Position numbers and translations under genes: made by a program. Below are positions 53,970 through 63,761 of a stretch of 64,000 nt of DNA, piece after piece. The stretch spans positions 505,501 through 569,500 of the forward strand of contig NZ_CP092489.1 in assembly GCF_025643335.1 (NCBI RefSeq). Direction: 5' to 3'. This DNA is from Endozoicomonas sp. Mp262. Its GTDB lineage: Bacteria > Pseudomonadota > Gammaproteobacteria > Pseudomonadales > Endozoicomonadaceae. A model generated the notes under the pieces. The model saw nothing but the letters and a program-made list of their open reading frames with translations. It did no database searches and had not been told where the DNA came from. How positions within the stretch are numbered: position 1 is the stretch's first letter; every line of letters starts with the position of its first letter.

Positions 53970-55561
53970 ATTCCAAATGGAGTGATTTCGCACAAAATAA
54001 CGTCTACTTTTGATAGGGATACTTTATCAATGGCTGTCTCTCATGGCTTATCCATTCCAAAAAAGTCGTAAGCATCTTTGTGCAAACAGTTTAATTACTA
54101 CGATTTCTGAAAGTTATGAGCAAATTCCAGATGTCCGACCAAACAAGGATTCCAGAAAAATAACAATACATGATGCCTCCATGTCCGCTTTTGCCATGAT
54201 GCATCTCAAGTACCCATCGCTCCTCTCGTTTGAGCGTGATAAAACAGAGCAAGAAGTAAGGCATAACCTTGAGCACCTGTATCAGATAAAAAAACGTGCT
54301 CCCTGTGATACCAGTATGCGGGAAATCCTGGATCCAATAGATCCCGTAGAGTTCAAAAAGCCTTTTAAGACATTGCTGTCTAACGTCCAAAGGGGCGGAT
54401 TACTGAAGGCATTCGAATTTCACTGCGGGAACTTGAAAAATCACTACTTGCTCCCGATCGATGGAACTGGGCTATTTTACTCCTGCAATAATAAAAAACC
54501 TTGTCAGGAGTGCTGTACTAAAAATAAGGGAAAGGCCAACGAAGCTCACTACCACCAGTTAATGGCAGCATGCATTGCTCACCCGGATCAAAAAACAGTC
54601 TTGCCATTGGCACCGGAAGCCATAGTTTGCCAGGACGGTTCGACCAAAAATGACTGTGAAAAAAATGCCATTAAACGGTTGTTTGCCACCATACGAGAGC
54701 ATCACCCACGTCTAAAGTTCGTTATTCTTCTGGACAGTCTTTATGCTGACAACCCCACTGTCCAACTGATTAAGAGTTATGGCTGGCATTACATCATTGT
54801 CGCGAAAGATGGCAACCATGCCTCGCTGGTTGAAGCGATGGATGAGCTGGATAAAGAAGGAAAAGTTCACCGTGCTGAAAAAGTTAATGAAGAGACTGGA
54901 ATTAAGTGGTGGTTTCGCTATGCCAATGACGTCAGGCTGAACAAGGCAAAATATGCAGAACAGGTTAATGTGCTTGATTTTGTCGAAACCGATAAAAAAG
55001 GTAAACAGCATATCTGGTGCTGGGTGACTGATATTCCGCTTAACGAAGAAACCATAGAACCCGTCATGAAAGGAGGGCGCTGCCGATGGCATATTGAGAA
55101 CCAGACGTTTAACACCCTGAAAAATCAAGGCTACGATCTCGAACATAACTACGGTCACGGTGAGAAGCACTTAGCCACAAATCTGGCCTATCTGACGATG
55201 CTTGCTTTTCTCGTAGATCAAATACAGGAACTGTGCTGTCCCCAGTTTCAGGAAGCTTTAAGAACCCGCTCAAAAGGAGTCCGTATAGCATTATGGAAAT
55301 GGATACAGGGCTATTTTTTGCATTGGCTGATAAAAACGTGGGAGGGGCTTTTTTACACAGTAACTCATGGTATTGAAGAGAAAAGGGTGATTCCATTCGA
55401 TACATCATAACCGGCCATATCGTAGCTACGTTCAGGGGTGACATTTTTTCTTTAAAGCTCCGCTTTGTTAATTGGCGGCTCAGTTTTGATCGGCTTCATT
55501 ATTTTTGCTGCCTTATTGTCAATACCAACGATCATCGACGTTCATCATGCGGGAATAGCTG
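53917..55561 (+). mobile_element. IS4-like element, copy C (1645 bp)
   Basis: CAGCTATTCCCG ends with 9-bp duplication AGCTTCTGG at 53908-53916 and 55562-55570. Inserted at the 3' end of the small gene at 53652. Confidence 0.93.
54010..55410 (+). CDS. IS4-like DDE transposase, copy C, 466 aa
   Basis: Identical to copies A and B; see 20037-21437 for motifs. ATG 54043 is the alternative start. Intact. Confidence 0.85.
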   Translation: MIGILYQWLSLMAYPFQKSRKHLCANSLITTISESYEQIPDVRPNKDSRKITIHDASMSAFAMMHLKYPSLLSFERDKTEQEVRHNLEHLYQIKKRAPCDTSMREILDPIDPVEFKKPFKTLLSNVQRGGLLKAFEFHCGNLKNHYLLPIDGTGLFYSCNNKKPCQECCTKNKGKANEAHYHQLMAACIAHPDQKTVLPLAPEAIVCQDGSTKNDCEKNAIKRLFATIREHHPRLKFVILLDSLYADNPTVQLIKSYGWHYIIVAKDGNHASLVEAMDELDKEGKVHRAEKVNEETGIKWWFRYANDVRLNKAKYAEQVNVLDFVETDKKGKQHIWCWVTDIPLNEETIEPVMKGGRCRWHIENQTFNTLKNQGYDLEHNYGHGEKHLATNLAYLTMLAFLVDQIQELCCPQFQEALRTRSKGVRIALWKWIQGYFLHWLIKTWEGLFYTVTHGIEEKRVIPFDTS

Positions 55562-55595
55562 AGCTTCTGGATGCCATCTAAAAACAAAACAATAA

Positions 55596-56861
55596 TCAGA
55601 CGTCAACTCGTCTGTATTCAGATAGAACCCTAATAATTAAAGCAAAAAAAACAGGGTAATCAAATGCAGTCTCTCCTTCAATAAAAGCAAAATGACTATC
55701 ACGACACCTTTTACAAAGCATATTATAAAACTGTTCAGACTGCCGCAGCCTAAGTTCAGAACTCACCCAGTATAAGATACCATTAAAATAAAAAGAACAC
55801 GGCATTATACTATTTGTTAAAATTGAATATATTGAAACATTCTCTCTCATCGTCAGCTTGCTACACTCTATTTCTTCGAAAGCATATGTATAATCAATTT
55901 CAAAAAAATACTTACTACGAACAAACCAGTCATCCCCATACTCCCTAAATATACTCCATAATCTTTCAAGACGAGTCCGAATTTCAAAAGGCATAAAACC
56001 TCTATTAATTATCTTTTCCAATTCAGTAATCAGCAGTGGATATAGCGCTTTAAAATCATAGCTGCGCACTGTCTCTATTAAATAATTAACAAGTACACAA
56101 TCCGATTTAGTAACCATGACAGGAACTTCTGGTAGTTTATGCCTATTTTTAAGTTCTAAGGACTTGTCTGGTTCTTCAAAACGCACCGTTCTCTTACGCT
56201 CACCTGGCTTCTGAAATATTGCTCTGGAATCATCGGCAAACCGCACCTTAACCCCTCTACTTTTTCTCTTGTTTCCTGCACCTTTATTGGGAGGAGGACT
56301 ATTTATAGTACCTTCTATTTCTTCCAAGAGCTTATCAAGTTGACCCATTTCTAAAGGACTTCCCTTTTTATTGCTCTCCCCAGAGCTTACATTATCATAA
56401 AGAGATACCTGGCTTGTACTCTTAAAACCTGATTCACTCAACATACGTCTTTGCGCTTGACACTCCAAAAAACCTCGCCCTCCACTGAATACAAAACCAC
56501 CCCCTTCTATCTTTTCTTGATCAACAAATTCTATACGTGGTGATCCTAATTCAAATTGTCTACTGAGATGATCATGTAACCTCTCCCCAACACCCTGATT
56601 TACTGGCATCGCCTTTTTTTTTCCGCCTTTTTTATTTTTATTCTTGAATATTTTAGGTAAGGACCATCGACTTTTCTTTGCATTGGAGACACTGAAAATA
56701 TCAATATCTGTATTTACCGACTGCCTCTTGGCTGTTTTATTTCTAGCATTTACCTCATCTTCAATTCCACCTGCATATAAAAAAAATGGAAATATAGAAA
56801 CTTGCACCAATACCAAATAGGTCAGTCTATTAACCCATTTAACGGCCACTTTACTATTCAA
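55596..56861 (-). CDS. Orphan probable exported protein, 421 aa
   Basis: Residues 1-30 resemble a signal peptide or anchor (LTYLVLVQVSIFPFFLYAGG). They are followed by a long basic, disordered region (KNKNKKGGKKKAMPVNQG near 72-90, later NKRKSRGVKVRFADD) and a folded-looking C-terminal half rich in aromatic residues. No known domain is recognised. The gene is AT-rich and has no conserved neighbours. It could be a secreted host-interaction protein, but that is inference. Confidence 0.65.
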   Translation of the reverse strand: MNSKVAVKWVNRLTYLVLVQVSIFPFFLYAGGIEDEVNARNKTAKRQSVNTDIDIFSVSNAKKSRWSLPKIFKNKNKKGGKKKAMPVNQGVGERLHDHLSRQFELGSPRIEFVDQEKIEGGGFVFSGGRGFLECQAQRRMLSESGFKSTSQVSLYDNVSSGESNKKGSPLEMGQLDKLLEEIEGTINSPPPNKGAGNKRKSRGVKVRFADDSRAIFQKPGERKRTVRFEEPDKSLELKNRHKLPEVPVMVTKSDCVLVNYLIETVRSYDFKALYPLLITELEKIINRGFMPFEIRTRLERLWSIFREYGDDWFVRSKYFFEIDYTYAFEEIECSKLTMRENVSIYSILTNSIMPCSFYFNGILYWVSSELRLRQSEQFYNMLCKRCRDSHFAFIEGETAFDYPVFFALIIRVLSEYRRVDV

Positions 56862-57024
56862 AACAGCTATACCTTAATCATCACACAATACAAAATCCAT
56901 TATAACACTTAAAAAAGAGATCATTATTAATTGTCTACAAAATTCCAAAATGTACTCTATATGCCATACTGAACATTACGTCCGACCATCTCCATAGAGT
57001 CGCAAAGAAAGGTTGGGAATATGC

Positions 57025-58128
57025 TTATAAAAAATCACACTCAGAAGGTATTGCTATTTTACTTACAGCTACAACTATTAGCATCGGAACTAAAAAACCA
57101 GCCTTCATACTCTCACCACGGATCATGATCATAGGATGACTAACTGAAAACTCTTGTGACAAAAAACGCTGGATACTAGATACACCACTAGCAATTATAT
57201 GTAATATTTCATCGTCATCAAAAAAATTATCACATAGCAGAACATTGCATTTAAGCATAGAAAAAAAATCAAGTTTCTTTTTCTTCGGTAACATTTGATT
57301 AAAACATTCTAGAGCTATAGAATCCACGGCATCACTATTACTTCTCTCCCCTTCATGGAAATCATTTAAAAACCCCCTTACTTCACTAACAATTAAATCA
57401 AAAGATTCATCAGATAAACCACTCCAATCTCGCCACAAACTCCAAACATCCAATAAAGCTCCAGAGTTAACTGCATAGAGCAGGGATTTCTTAATATCAT
57501 CTAGTACTCCATAACTATTAGTAAATATCAAAAGTTTATTCTTAAGAAAATTGCATATCTTTCCTCTTGCCTGTCTCTGTTCACCTTCAATATTCCCCTC
57601 TATTTTTCCCAGGTCAGTTTTAGAGTTTTGTACATAAAAGTCCGCTTTCTGAATTCCTGTAGTCCTATTTTTTATTCCACTGAAGCATTTACTTTTATTA
57701 ACAAGGCAATCTTTTTTAACACATTGCCCCTTACTATCACTCCCAACAGGTATTTCCTGACCCCACCTCCTGCTGGGAATCGCATAATCACATAAATATC
57801 TTCCAATGTAGCTATCACCTACTGTTTTTCCTGATTGAAGACACTTTTTTTCAGCTGTCACTGCTTCCTTTACTTGGAAGCCAAAACAACTCAGTAAGAA
57901 AGGCTTCATCCTAAAACATTTATCACTCACAACTTGGCTGACATCCCCTCCCTGTGCCCTCTGAATAATTTCATCACTTTTCACTTGGCCCCCTCCCCTT
58001 CGATGCTCTTGGCCAGCATAACTCCCATCAACGTAAAATAAAGCGCATTTTATAACTGTTAAGCTGAATACTACTTTATTAACTGATGACCATCTCCTTT
58101 TACAACATAAGCCACTCATAGCAGCCAA
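57025..58128 (-). CDS. Orphan probable exported protein, 367 aa
   Basis: The N-terminus has a hydrophobic segment (VVFSLTVIKCALFYVDGSYA) after a short basic stretch, and the C-terminus another (SMKAGFLVPMLIVVAVSKIA). Between them are several Cys and a mixed helical region. AT-rich, no recognised family; same strand and orphan character as the gene downstream, 163 bp away. Possible cell-surface or secreted protein of unknown role. Confidence 0.62.
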   Translation of the reverse strand: MAAMSGLCCKRRWSSVNKVVFSLTVIKCALFYVDGSYAGQEHRRGGGQVKSDEIIQRAQGGDVSQVVSDKCFRMKPFLLSCFGFQVKEAVTAEKKCLQSGKTVGDSYIGRYLCDYAIPSRRWGQEIPVGSDSKGQCVKKDCLVNKSKCFSGIKNRTTGIQKADFYVQNSKTDLGKIEGNIEGEQRQARGKICNFLKNKLLIFTNSYGVLDDIKKSLLYAVNSGALLDVWSLWRDWSGLSDESFDLIVSEVRGFLNDFHEGERSNSDAVDSIALECFNQMLPKKKKLDFFSMLKCNVLLCDNFFDDDEILHIIASGVSSIQRFLSQEFSVSHPMIMIRGESMKAGFLVPMLIVVAVSKIAIPSECDFL

Positions 58129-58282
58129 TAGCCCTTTTTCGTAAACTCTACAGAATTATAATCCTTCTCGTTTTAACTCTAATAATCATTTCTTATATGA
58201 AGTAATACCTCCCTATTACACCTTATAATTGCCAGACTCCTGCCTTAACCTTACAATCCCTGGATATTTTTCCAATCCTTAG

Positions 58283-58380
58283 CCCGGATATTTCATAAAC
58301 ATGCTCGAAGCCCACGTAAAACTTACTCGGAGCAGCAAAGTCCTATGCCAGAATAGGAGAATGTTTATGAAGTATCCGAG
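58283..58380. mobile_element. IS1380-derived MITE (98 bp) upstream of pgi
   Basis: Ends CCCGGATATTTCATAAACAT and the variant complement ATGTTTATGAAGTATCCGAG match the IS1380 element at 51540. The 4-bp duplication TTAG flanks it at 58279-58282 and 58381-58384. It has no coding capacity and lies 32 bp ahead of the pgi start. Confidence 0.85.
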
Positions 58381-58412
58381 TTAGGACTTTCTGCAAAACT
58401 AGAGGTAACAAC

Positions 58413-60062
58413 GTGTCTCGTCCCTCCCCCCTGGGTCAATACCCTGCATCTGCAAACCTCGCCAGTCTGCAAGAGAAAATGGCAAACACCCACCTGCGCG
58501 ACCTGTTTGCTGAAGATTCCCACCGCTTTGATAAATACAGCCTTGAGGCTGCCGGCCTGTTTCTGGATTACTCCAAGCACCTGATTGATGATGAAGTCAT
58601 GGCTGACCTGGTGAAAATGGCTGAGCAAGCAGGCCTGCCCGCGGCAATCAAAGCCCAATTTTCCGGCGAAAAAATCAACAACACAGAAAACCGTGCAGTA
58701 CTGCACTCTGCCCTTCGTAACTTCGGTGATGACCCGGTTATGGTGGATGGGCAGGATGTGATGCCAATGATTCGCGAAACCCGTGAGCGCATGAAGTCAC
58801 TGACTGAAAGCATTCACTCCGGTGAGTGGAAAGGCCATACTGGCAAGACCATTCGTCATGTTGTCAATATTGGTATTGGTGGCTCTTACCTTGGTCTGAA
58901 AACAGCCATTAATGCCATGACCCCTTATCACAAGGAAGGTCTTGATCACCATTATGTAGCCAATATCGACCCTAATGAACTATCTGAAGTGCTGCGCAAG
59001 GTCGATGCTGAAACCACCCTGTTTATTGTGGCTTCCAAGTCCTTTAGCACCCTGGAAACCCTGCAAAATGCCCAGGCTGCCCGTCGCTGGATGCTGGAAC
59101 AGGGCTGTGCCGAAGGTGATATCCGCAAGCACTTTGTTGCGATATCCACAAACCTGACCGCCATCGACCAGTTCGGTATTGCCCAGGAAAACACCCTGCC
59201 ACTGTGGGACTGGGTGGGTGGCCGTTACTCCCTCTGGTCCAGCATTGGCCTGATGATCAGCCTGGTGGTGGGCTATGATAATTTTGAACGCCTGTTAAAA
59301 GGTGCATGGGAAATGGACAAGCATTTCCAGCAAGCACCTCTGCCCCGGAATATGCCTGTTATTCTGGGCATGCTGGGTGTCTGGTACCAGAACTACTTTG
59401 GTGCGGAATCCCATGCCGTGATTTCCTATGACCACTTCCTGAGAGACCTTCCAGGCCATCTTCAACAGGTAGATATGGAAAGTAATGGCAAGCGTGTCCG
59501 CAACGATGGTTCCACAGTTGACTATCAAACCGGCGCTGTTATCTGGGGGGGAACAGGAACCAATGACCAGCATGCTTACCACCAATTGCTGCACCAGGGC
59601 ACCCGTCTGATCCCTGTAGACTTTATTGCACCAGCAACCACCCATAACCCTATTGAAGACCAGCACCCCTGGCTGTTCGCTAACGCCCTGGCCCAAAGCC
59701 AGGCTATGATGCAGGGCAAAACCCAGGAAGAAGTTCGGGATGAACTCACTGCCGCGGGTATGAGCGCTGATAAAGTTGAACAACTGGCAGCTCATAAAGT
59801 GATTCCGGGCAATCGCCCTAATAGCATGATCGTACCTGAAAAAATAACACCAGAAACTGCAGGTGCACTGATCGCCCTGTATGAACAGAAAGTCTTTGTT
59901 CAAGGTGTCCTGTGGCAGGTCAACTCCTTTGACCAGTGGGGCGTAGAGTTGGGCAAGGTGCTAGGCAACCGTGTCTTTGATCGCATCAAGGCCACCGAAG
60001 AAGTAACAGATCAGGACTCTTCCACTAATGGACTGATTCAACGCTTTAAGCATTTTAATTAA
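58413..60062 (+). CDS. pgi: Glucose-6-phosphate isomerase Pgi, 549 aa
   Basis: Interconverts glucose-6-phosphate and fructose-6-phosphate. Signatures are GIGGSYLGLKTAINAM near residue 155, DWVGGRYSLWSSIGLM near 268 and WGGTGTNDQHAYHQLLHQGT near 377, containing catalytic Glu and His of the family. The start is GTG 58413, with GAGG upstream. The gene is intact and not co-oriented with its left neighbours. Confidence 0.96.
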   Translation: MSRPSPLGQYPASANLASLQEKMANTHLRDLFAEDSHRFDKYSLEAAGLFLDYSKHLIDDEVMADLVKMAEQAGLPAAIKAQFSGEKINNTENRAVLHSALRNFGDDPVMVDGQDVMPMIRETRERMKSLTESIHSGEWKGHTGKTIRHVVNIGIGGSYLGLKTAINAMTPYHKEGLDHHYVANIDPNELSEVLRKVDAETTLFIVASKSFSTLETLQNAQAARRWMLEQGCAEGDIRKHFVAISTNLTAIDQFGIAQENTLPLWDWVGGRYSLWSSIGLMISLVVGYDNFERLLKGAWEMDKHFQQAPLPRNMPVILGMLGVWYQNYFGAESHAVISYDHFLRDLPGHLQQVDMESNGKRVRNDGSTVDYQTGAVIWGGTGTNDQHAYHQLLHQGTRLIPVDFIAPATTHNPIEDQHPWLFANALAQSQAMMQGKTQEEVRDELTAAGMSADKVEQLAAHKVIPGNRPNSMIVPEKITPETAGALIALYEQKVFVQGVLWQVNSFDQWGVELGKVLGNRVFDRIKATEEVTDQDSSTNGLIQRFKHFN

Positions 60063-60342
60063 TACACCTGGAACGCGTTGTTTTTTAGGACGTCAATTCC
60101 CCCTGATTCAACAGCCGGATGCGGATTTTCTGAAAAAATCCAGCATGCTCAGCAAGGCGCAACTTACAGCTAATGGGCGTACAGCCCTTGGTAAAAGGTG
60201 AAGCGCAGCAGAGCATGTTGGTGTTTTTTAGAAACCGCAGGGGACCATTTACTCACTGCAAATGTGTGTTGAGATAATGGAGCGGCCAGCTGCTGAATCC
60301 AGGGTTATGACACTCTTTCTATGGATTTACATTAATAACACA
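60063..60342. repeat. Intergenic region with inverted-repeat segments
   Basis: No gene is visible. catgctcagcaaggcgc (about 60145) and gcgcagcagagcatg (60202-60216) are partly complementary and could fold, resembling a decayed foldback repeat. A frame from 60262 runs into add but lacks any coding character before ATG 60343. Confidence 0.4.
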
Positions 60343-61344
60343 ATGATCAATAAGTCAATTCCTCTGACAGACCTTCACCGTCACCTTGACGGTAATATTC
60401 GCCCTGCCACCATTTTGGAACTGGGGCAAAAGCATAATCTGGAACTACCCGCTGCCACATTGCAGGACCTGGTCCCCCATGTTCAGGTTGTTTCCAATGA
60501 ACCAGACCTGGTAAGTTTCCTGAAAAAACTGGACTGGGGTGTGGCAGTCCTTGCTGATTACGACGCTTGTCGTCAGATTGCCTATGAAAATGTTGAAGAT
60601 GCCATGAAAGCTGGCATTGATTACGCCGAGTTGCGCTTCAGCCCTTCCTATATGGCCATGGCTCATCGGCTCAATCCTCAGGGCGTCGTAGAAGCTATCA
60701 TTGATGGCGTCACTGCCGGTAGCCGGGATTTTGGTATTAAAACCAACCTGATCGGTATTATGAGCCGCACCTTTGGTCAGGAGGCCTGCCAGGTTGAACT
60801 GGATGCCTGTCTGGCGTTTAAAGACAAACTGGTTGCCATCGACCTGGCAGGTGACGAACTGGGCAAGCCTGGCGAGCTCTTTACCGGACACTTCAAACAG
60901 GTTCACGATGCAGGCCTTCATGTCACTGTTCATGCCGGTGAAGCCGCAGGTGCCGAAAGTATGTGGCAAGCGATTAAGGAACTGGGCGCAACCCGGATTG
61001 GTCATGGTGTTAAAGCCATTGAAGACCCCAGGCTGATGGATTATCTCGTAGAACACAACATTGGTATTGAGTCCTGCCTCACCTCCAATGTCCAGACCAG
61101 TACTTGCGAAAGTCTTGCCAGCCATCCTTTAAAGCGCTTTCTCGAGCATGGTGTCTTAGCCACACTCAATACCGATGATCCCGCTGTTGAGGGTATTGAG
61201 TTACCCCATGAATATGAAATAGCAGCTCCTGCGGCAGGACTCAGCCAGAAAGATATCTGTCAGTGTCAGGAAAATGGTTTGGCTGTTGCCTTTCTCAGTG
61301 ATCAGGAAAAGGCTGAACTGAAGCAAACGGTAGCAAATGGTTGA
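60343..61344 (+). CDS. add: Adenosine deaminase Add, 333 aa
   Basis: Deaminates adenosine and deoxyadenosine. The metal motif [14 protein letters not shown] is at the N-terminus, [14 protein letters not shown] near 199, [11 protein letters not shown] near 219, [10 protein letters not shown] near 245 and NTDDPAVEG with the catalytic Asp near 280. ATG 60343 is chosen because it gives the family start [14 protein letters not shown]; the upstream ATG at 60262 adds 27 non-conserved residues. Together with a nucleotide transporter it fits purine salvage from a host. Confidence 0.95.
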   Translation: MINKSIPLTDLHRHLDGNIRPATILELGQKHNLELPAATLQDLVPHVQVVSNEPDLVSFLKKLDWGVAVLADYDACRQIAYENVEDAMKAGIDYAELRFSPSYMAMAHRLNPQGVVEAIIDGVTAGSRDFGIKTNLIGIMSRTFGQEACQVELDACLAFKDKLVAIDLAGDELGKPGELFTGHFKQVHDAGLHVTVHAGEAAGAESMWQAIKELGATRIGHGVKAIEDPRLMDYLVEHNIGIESCLTSNVQTSTCESLASHPLKRFLEHGVLATLNTDDPAVEGIELPHEYEIAAPAAGLSQKDICQCQENGLAVAFLSDQEKAELKQTVANG

Positions 61345-61360
61345 TGGCTAGACTCGTTCC

Positions 61361-61480
61361 CAGGTTCCTGAGGGTATCACGAAGGATATTTTGATTTACC
61401 ACAGAGGCATAAAAACACGGATGCTTGTCGTTTAAAAGTATAAAAAAACCGAGCCTCTGTACCTTTGTGGTTCCAAAAAA
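61361..61480. repeat. Dispersed foldback repeat, second family
   Basis: ACCACAGAGGC near 61398 pairs with GCCTCTGTACCTTTGTGGT near 61453, and the phrase ttcccaggttcctgagggt near 61360 is a variant of that found at 14130-14405 and 63660-63735. No coding potential. Confidence 0.5.
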
Positions 61481-61565
61481 AAGTCATTGGGCTAATGCCA
61501 TTTGTGACAGTCCCGGGACTCTGGGAGCAAGAAGCAATAAACTCGGTGTCTTTTTTGAGGCAATG

Positions 61566-62003
61566 CTATTTTTTGCTCGCTTCCAGTGACGGCAGTTTAT
61601 TAAACCGGTACTCCTGATCCCCCTTGGATAGAATCAACGTATCATCTCCCTCATACTTAACATGAGGGTTACCTCCCAACAGGTTTTGCAACGCTTCTTC
61701 CCGCTTGCGATCCTGACCATAACAAGCCATCAACGTTGAAGCCAAATGACCAATAACAAGCCGGTCTCCATCCATCTCCATGGTAGCCATCATTTGATTG
61801 CAACCGGCATACGCTGATATCCGGTCATCCTTCACCTGAAAGCTCATCGGTGTATCGCCTATGGATGGTGTTACTTCCTGCCAACGGCCTTCGGGCAGGG
61901 TTCCATTCATAGTACTACAACCTGTCAGCAAAGCTGCCGCCAGAGCCCCCCAACAAATAGCTTTCTTCACGATAGGGTTCTCGACCAATAAAAAAAACGG
62001 CAA
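61566..62003 (-). CDS. META-domain lipoprotein (HslJ-like), 145 aa
   Basis: A lipobox LLTGCS near residue 29 follows a hydrophobic stretch. The real start may be GTG at about codon 12 (VKKAICWGALAAALL), giving a classical lipoprotein signal. The mature part is the META/HslJ domain: GRWQEVTPS, AYAGCNQMMATMEMDGDRL and ASTLMACYGQDRKREEALQ with the family's Cys pair. HslJ-like proteins are outer-membrane lipoproteins linked to stress and adhesion. Confidence 0.85.
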   Translation of the reverse strand: MPFFLLVENPIVKKAICWGALAAALLTGCSTMNGTLPEGRWQEVTPSIGDTPMSFQVKDDRISAYAGCNQMMATMEMDGDRLVIGHLASTLMACYGQDRKREEALQNLLGGNPHVKYEGDDTLILSKGDQEYRFNKLPSLEASKK

Positions 62004-62018
62004 GTATAATACTAGTTT

Positions 62019-63065
62019 CTATGGTTGATTGTTATGACCTTTTCTACTCACTCCAAGGCCGTTAAAAGATCCGTTCTCAGGGTCAATTTGTGATTCAAAG
62101 GCACTAAGTCTTTTATAAATTGACATTAACTCTATGATTGAACTCCATGAGTGCACCAAAAACTGGAATGAGTTTTCTACCCGGTTAAAGGCATTCAGTA
62201 CTTGCTGCATTACACCAAGAGTAATAGCACCGGCAATGATAGTTGGCCCCATTGCAATTAACGGAACAATCACTGAAAACTGAATATACGACCATTTTGC
62301 TATATCAAAATAAAGATAGTGCTTATACAGCGTAAAGTAGTTCCGGCGCACATTGGCATAAAGTTCTTTTATAGTTGGAGGCTCGGCGCGGGTTTCATAA
62401 TCTTCCCCAAAAACCAGTTCCTTGCGATAGGCCGCTTCAACTTTTTGATTATTAAATTCAAGACCTGGCAACTTAATTCCTATCAAGGCCAACAGAACTG
62501 TACCAGAAAAAGCAGAGACAATGGCAATCCATACCAGGGAGTCATCAATAGATCCCAACCACGGAAGCTCAGTAATAAGCTCACTAAACCGGGCTAGTAT
62601 TGGTACAAACACCATCAGGGTGAATACGGAACGCATAAAACTGACACCGATACTTTCCACCAGGCTGGCAAAACGCATGGTATCTTCCTGAACCCGCTGG
62701 GAGGCTCCCTCAATATGCCGCAGCTTTGACCAGTTCATCATATAAAACTCATTCATCGCTGTTCGCCAGCGAAAAATATAATGGCGTATAAAGAAACTGA
62801 TCAGTACTGCAACCACAATATAGATCGCAGCAATGGTTGAAAATGTCAGACACTTTTGAAGGAATTCAGAAAAAGTAACATTGCCGGGGTGCGTCAAAAT
62901 CTGTTGCAGCGTGTCATAAAAATCGCCATACCACTCATTAATCCTGACATCCAGTTGAACCTGAAAATAGGTGGTGGCCAAAATAACCAGGCTGCCAAGA
63001 ACAGACCAAAGCCACCAGCGTCGGCCTAGAAAAAATGATTTGAACATACTACCTGCCAAACACAT
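62019..63065 (-). CDS. sbmA: SbmA/BacA-family peptide transporter, 348 aa
   Basis: Inner-membrane proton-driven importer of peptides. Visible are RINEWYGDFYDTLQQIL near residue 37, FIRHYIFRWRTAMNEFYM near 90 and ASQRVQEDTMRFASLVESIG near 120, plus six or more membrane helices. Family members carry antimicrobial peptides and are needed in several intracellular symbionts. The ATG at 63047 (MFKSFFLGRRWW) is an equally good start. Confidence 0.93.
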   Translation of the reverse strand: MCLAGSMFKSFFLGRRWWLWSVLGSLVILATTYFQVQLDVRINEWYGDFYDTLQQILTHPGNVTFSEFLQKCLTFSTIAAIYIVVAVLISFFIRHYIFRWRTAMNEFYMMNWSKLRHIEGASQRVQEDTMRFASLVESIGVSFMRSVFTLMVFVPILARFSELITELPWLGSIDDSLVWIAIVSAFSGTVLLALIGIKLPGLEFNNQKVEAAYRKELVFGEDYETRAEPPTIKELYANVRRNYFTLYKHYLYFDIAKWSYIQFSVIVPLIAMGPTIIAGAITLGVMQQVLNAFNRVENSFQFLVHSWSSIIELMSIYKRLSAFESQIDPENGSFNGLGVSRKGHNNQP

Positions 63066-63129
63066 TACAGTTATTAATGAATTATTTATTGACTACTGTA
63101 TTTGGCAACAGTTCCCTGATCTGACCCGG

Positions 63130-63247
63130 ATATTTGATGGGTTTAAAAACAGCTTATTCTTGACGTGTTCATTAAGCGAAGCGATGGCTGAAGCACGCCC
63201 TTCACAGCTCCATCAAACAACAGCCCCTAGCTGGGCGCGATTTAGAT
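63130..63247. repeat. Decayed end of GGGGCTGTTGA repeat family
   Basis: CAACAGCCCCTAG at about 63221-63233 matches the end of the foldback repeats, but the matching other end is not found nearby. Probably a remnant. Confidence 0.4.
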
Positions 63248-63586
63248 TTATCCACCTGACCTCTTGGCATCATAGCCCTGCTTTTTCAGCACATCCACCA
63301 TAATATCCACATGGTCGCCCTGGAGTTCGATATTACCATCCTTGACTGCCCCTCCGCCGCCACAGCGTTTTTTCAGCTGTTTGGCAAATGCCTTAAGGTC
63401 ATTTCCCGTCATGGGCAGGCCAGTAATCACCGTGACCACCTTGCCACCACGCCCTTTTTTTTCAGGCCTGACCCTGACGCTGCCATCGCCCTGGGGGACA
63501 GTATCTTTTACTTTCTCTTCTTTAACCCGTCCGGTTTCTGTGGAGTAAACCAGCCGGCTATCACTGTTACTGCTGTACTTAGTCAT
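63248..63586 (-). CDS. yciH: Translation initiation factor Sui1/YciH-like, 112 aa
   Basis: A small eIF1/SUI1-type protein. The conserved domain reads VRVRPEKKGRGGKVVTVITG then LKKRCGGGGAVKDGNIELQG and VDVLKKQGYDAKRSGG at the end. The start at ATG 63586 (MTKYSSNSDSRLVYS) matches the family; the frame to 63676 would add 30 residues without coding character. Confidence 0.92.
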   Translation of the reverse strand: MTKYSSNSDSRLVYSTETGRVKEEKVKDTVPQGDGSVRVRPEKKGRGGKVVTVITGLPMTGNDLKAFAKQLKKRCGGGGAVKDGNIELQGDHVDIMVDVLKKQGYDAKRSGG

Positions 63587-63659
63587 TCTTACATCTCTGT
63601 AGGGGGAGGGGAAACCCTGGCCCGGAAGCATGAATATCCATACAGCTATTGAATAAGTT

Positions 63660-63735
63660 GAAACACCCGTATGCATTCCCGGCGAGGAGAGGTTGTCGCG
63701 AAACCCTCAGGACGCTGGGAACGAGGCGCTTATCT
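63660..63735. repeat. Dispersed repeat of the CGTTCCCAGC family
   Basis: gtatgcattcccggcgaggagaggttgtcgcgaaaccctcagg and gacgctgggaacgaggcg share phrases with 14185-14220 and 14380-14405. A repeat between yciH and the DUF2333 gene; no coding potential. Confidence 0.5.
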
Positions 63736-63761
63736 TGTATAGATATTAACGCTTAGTGGCA

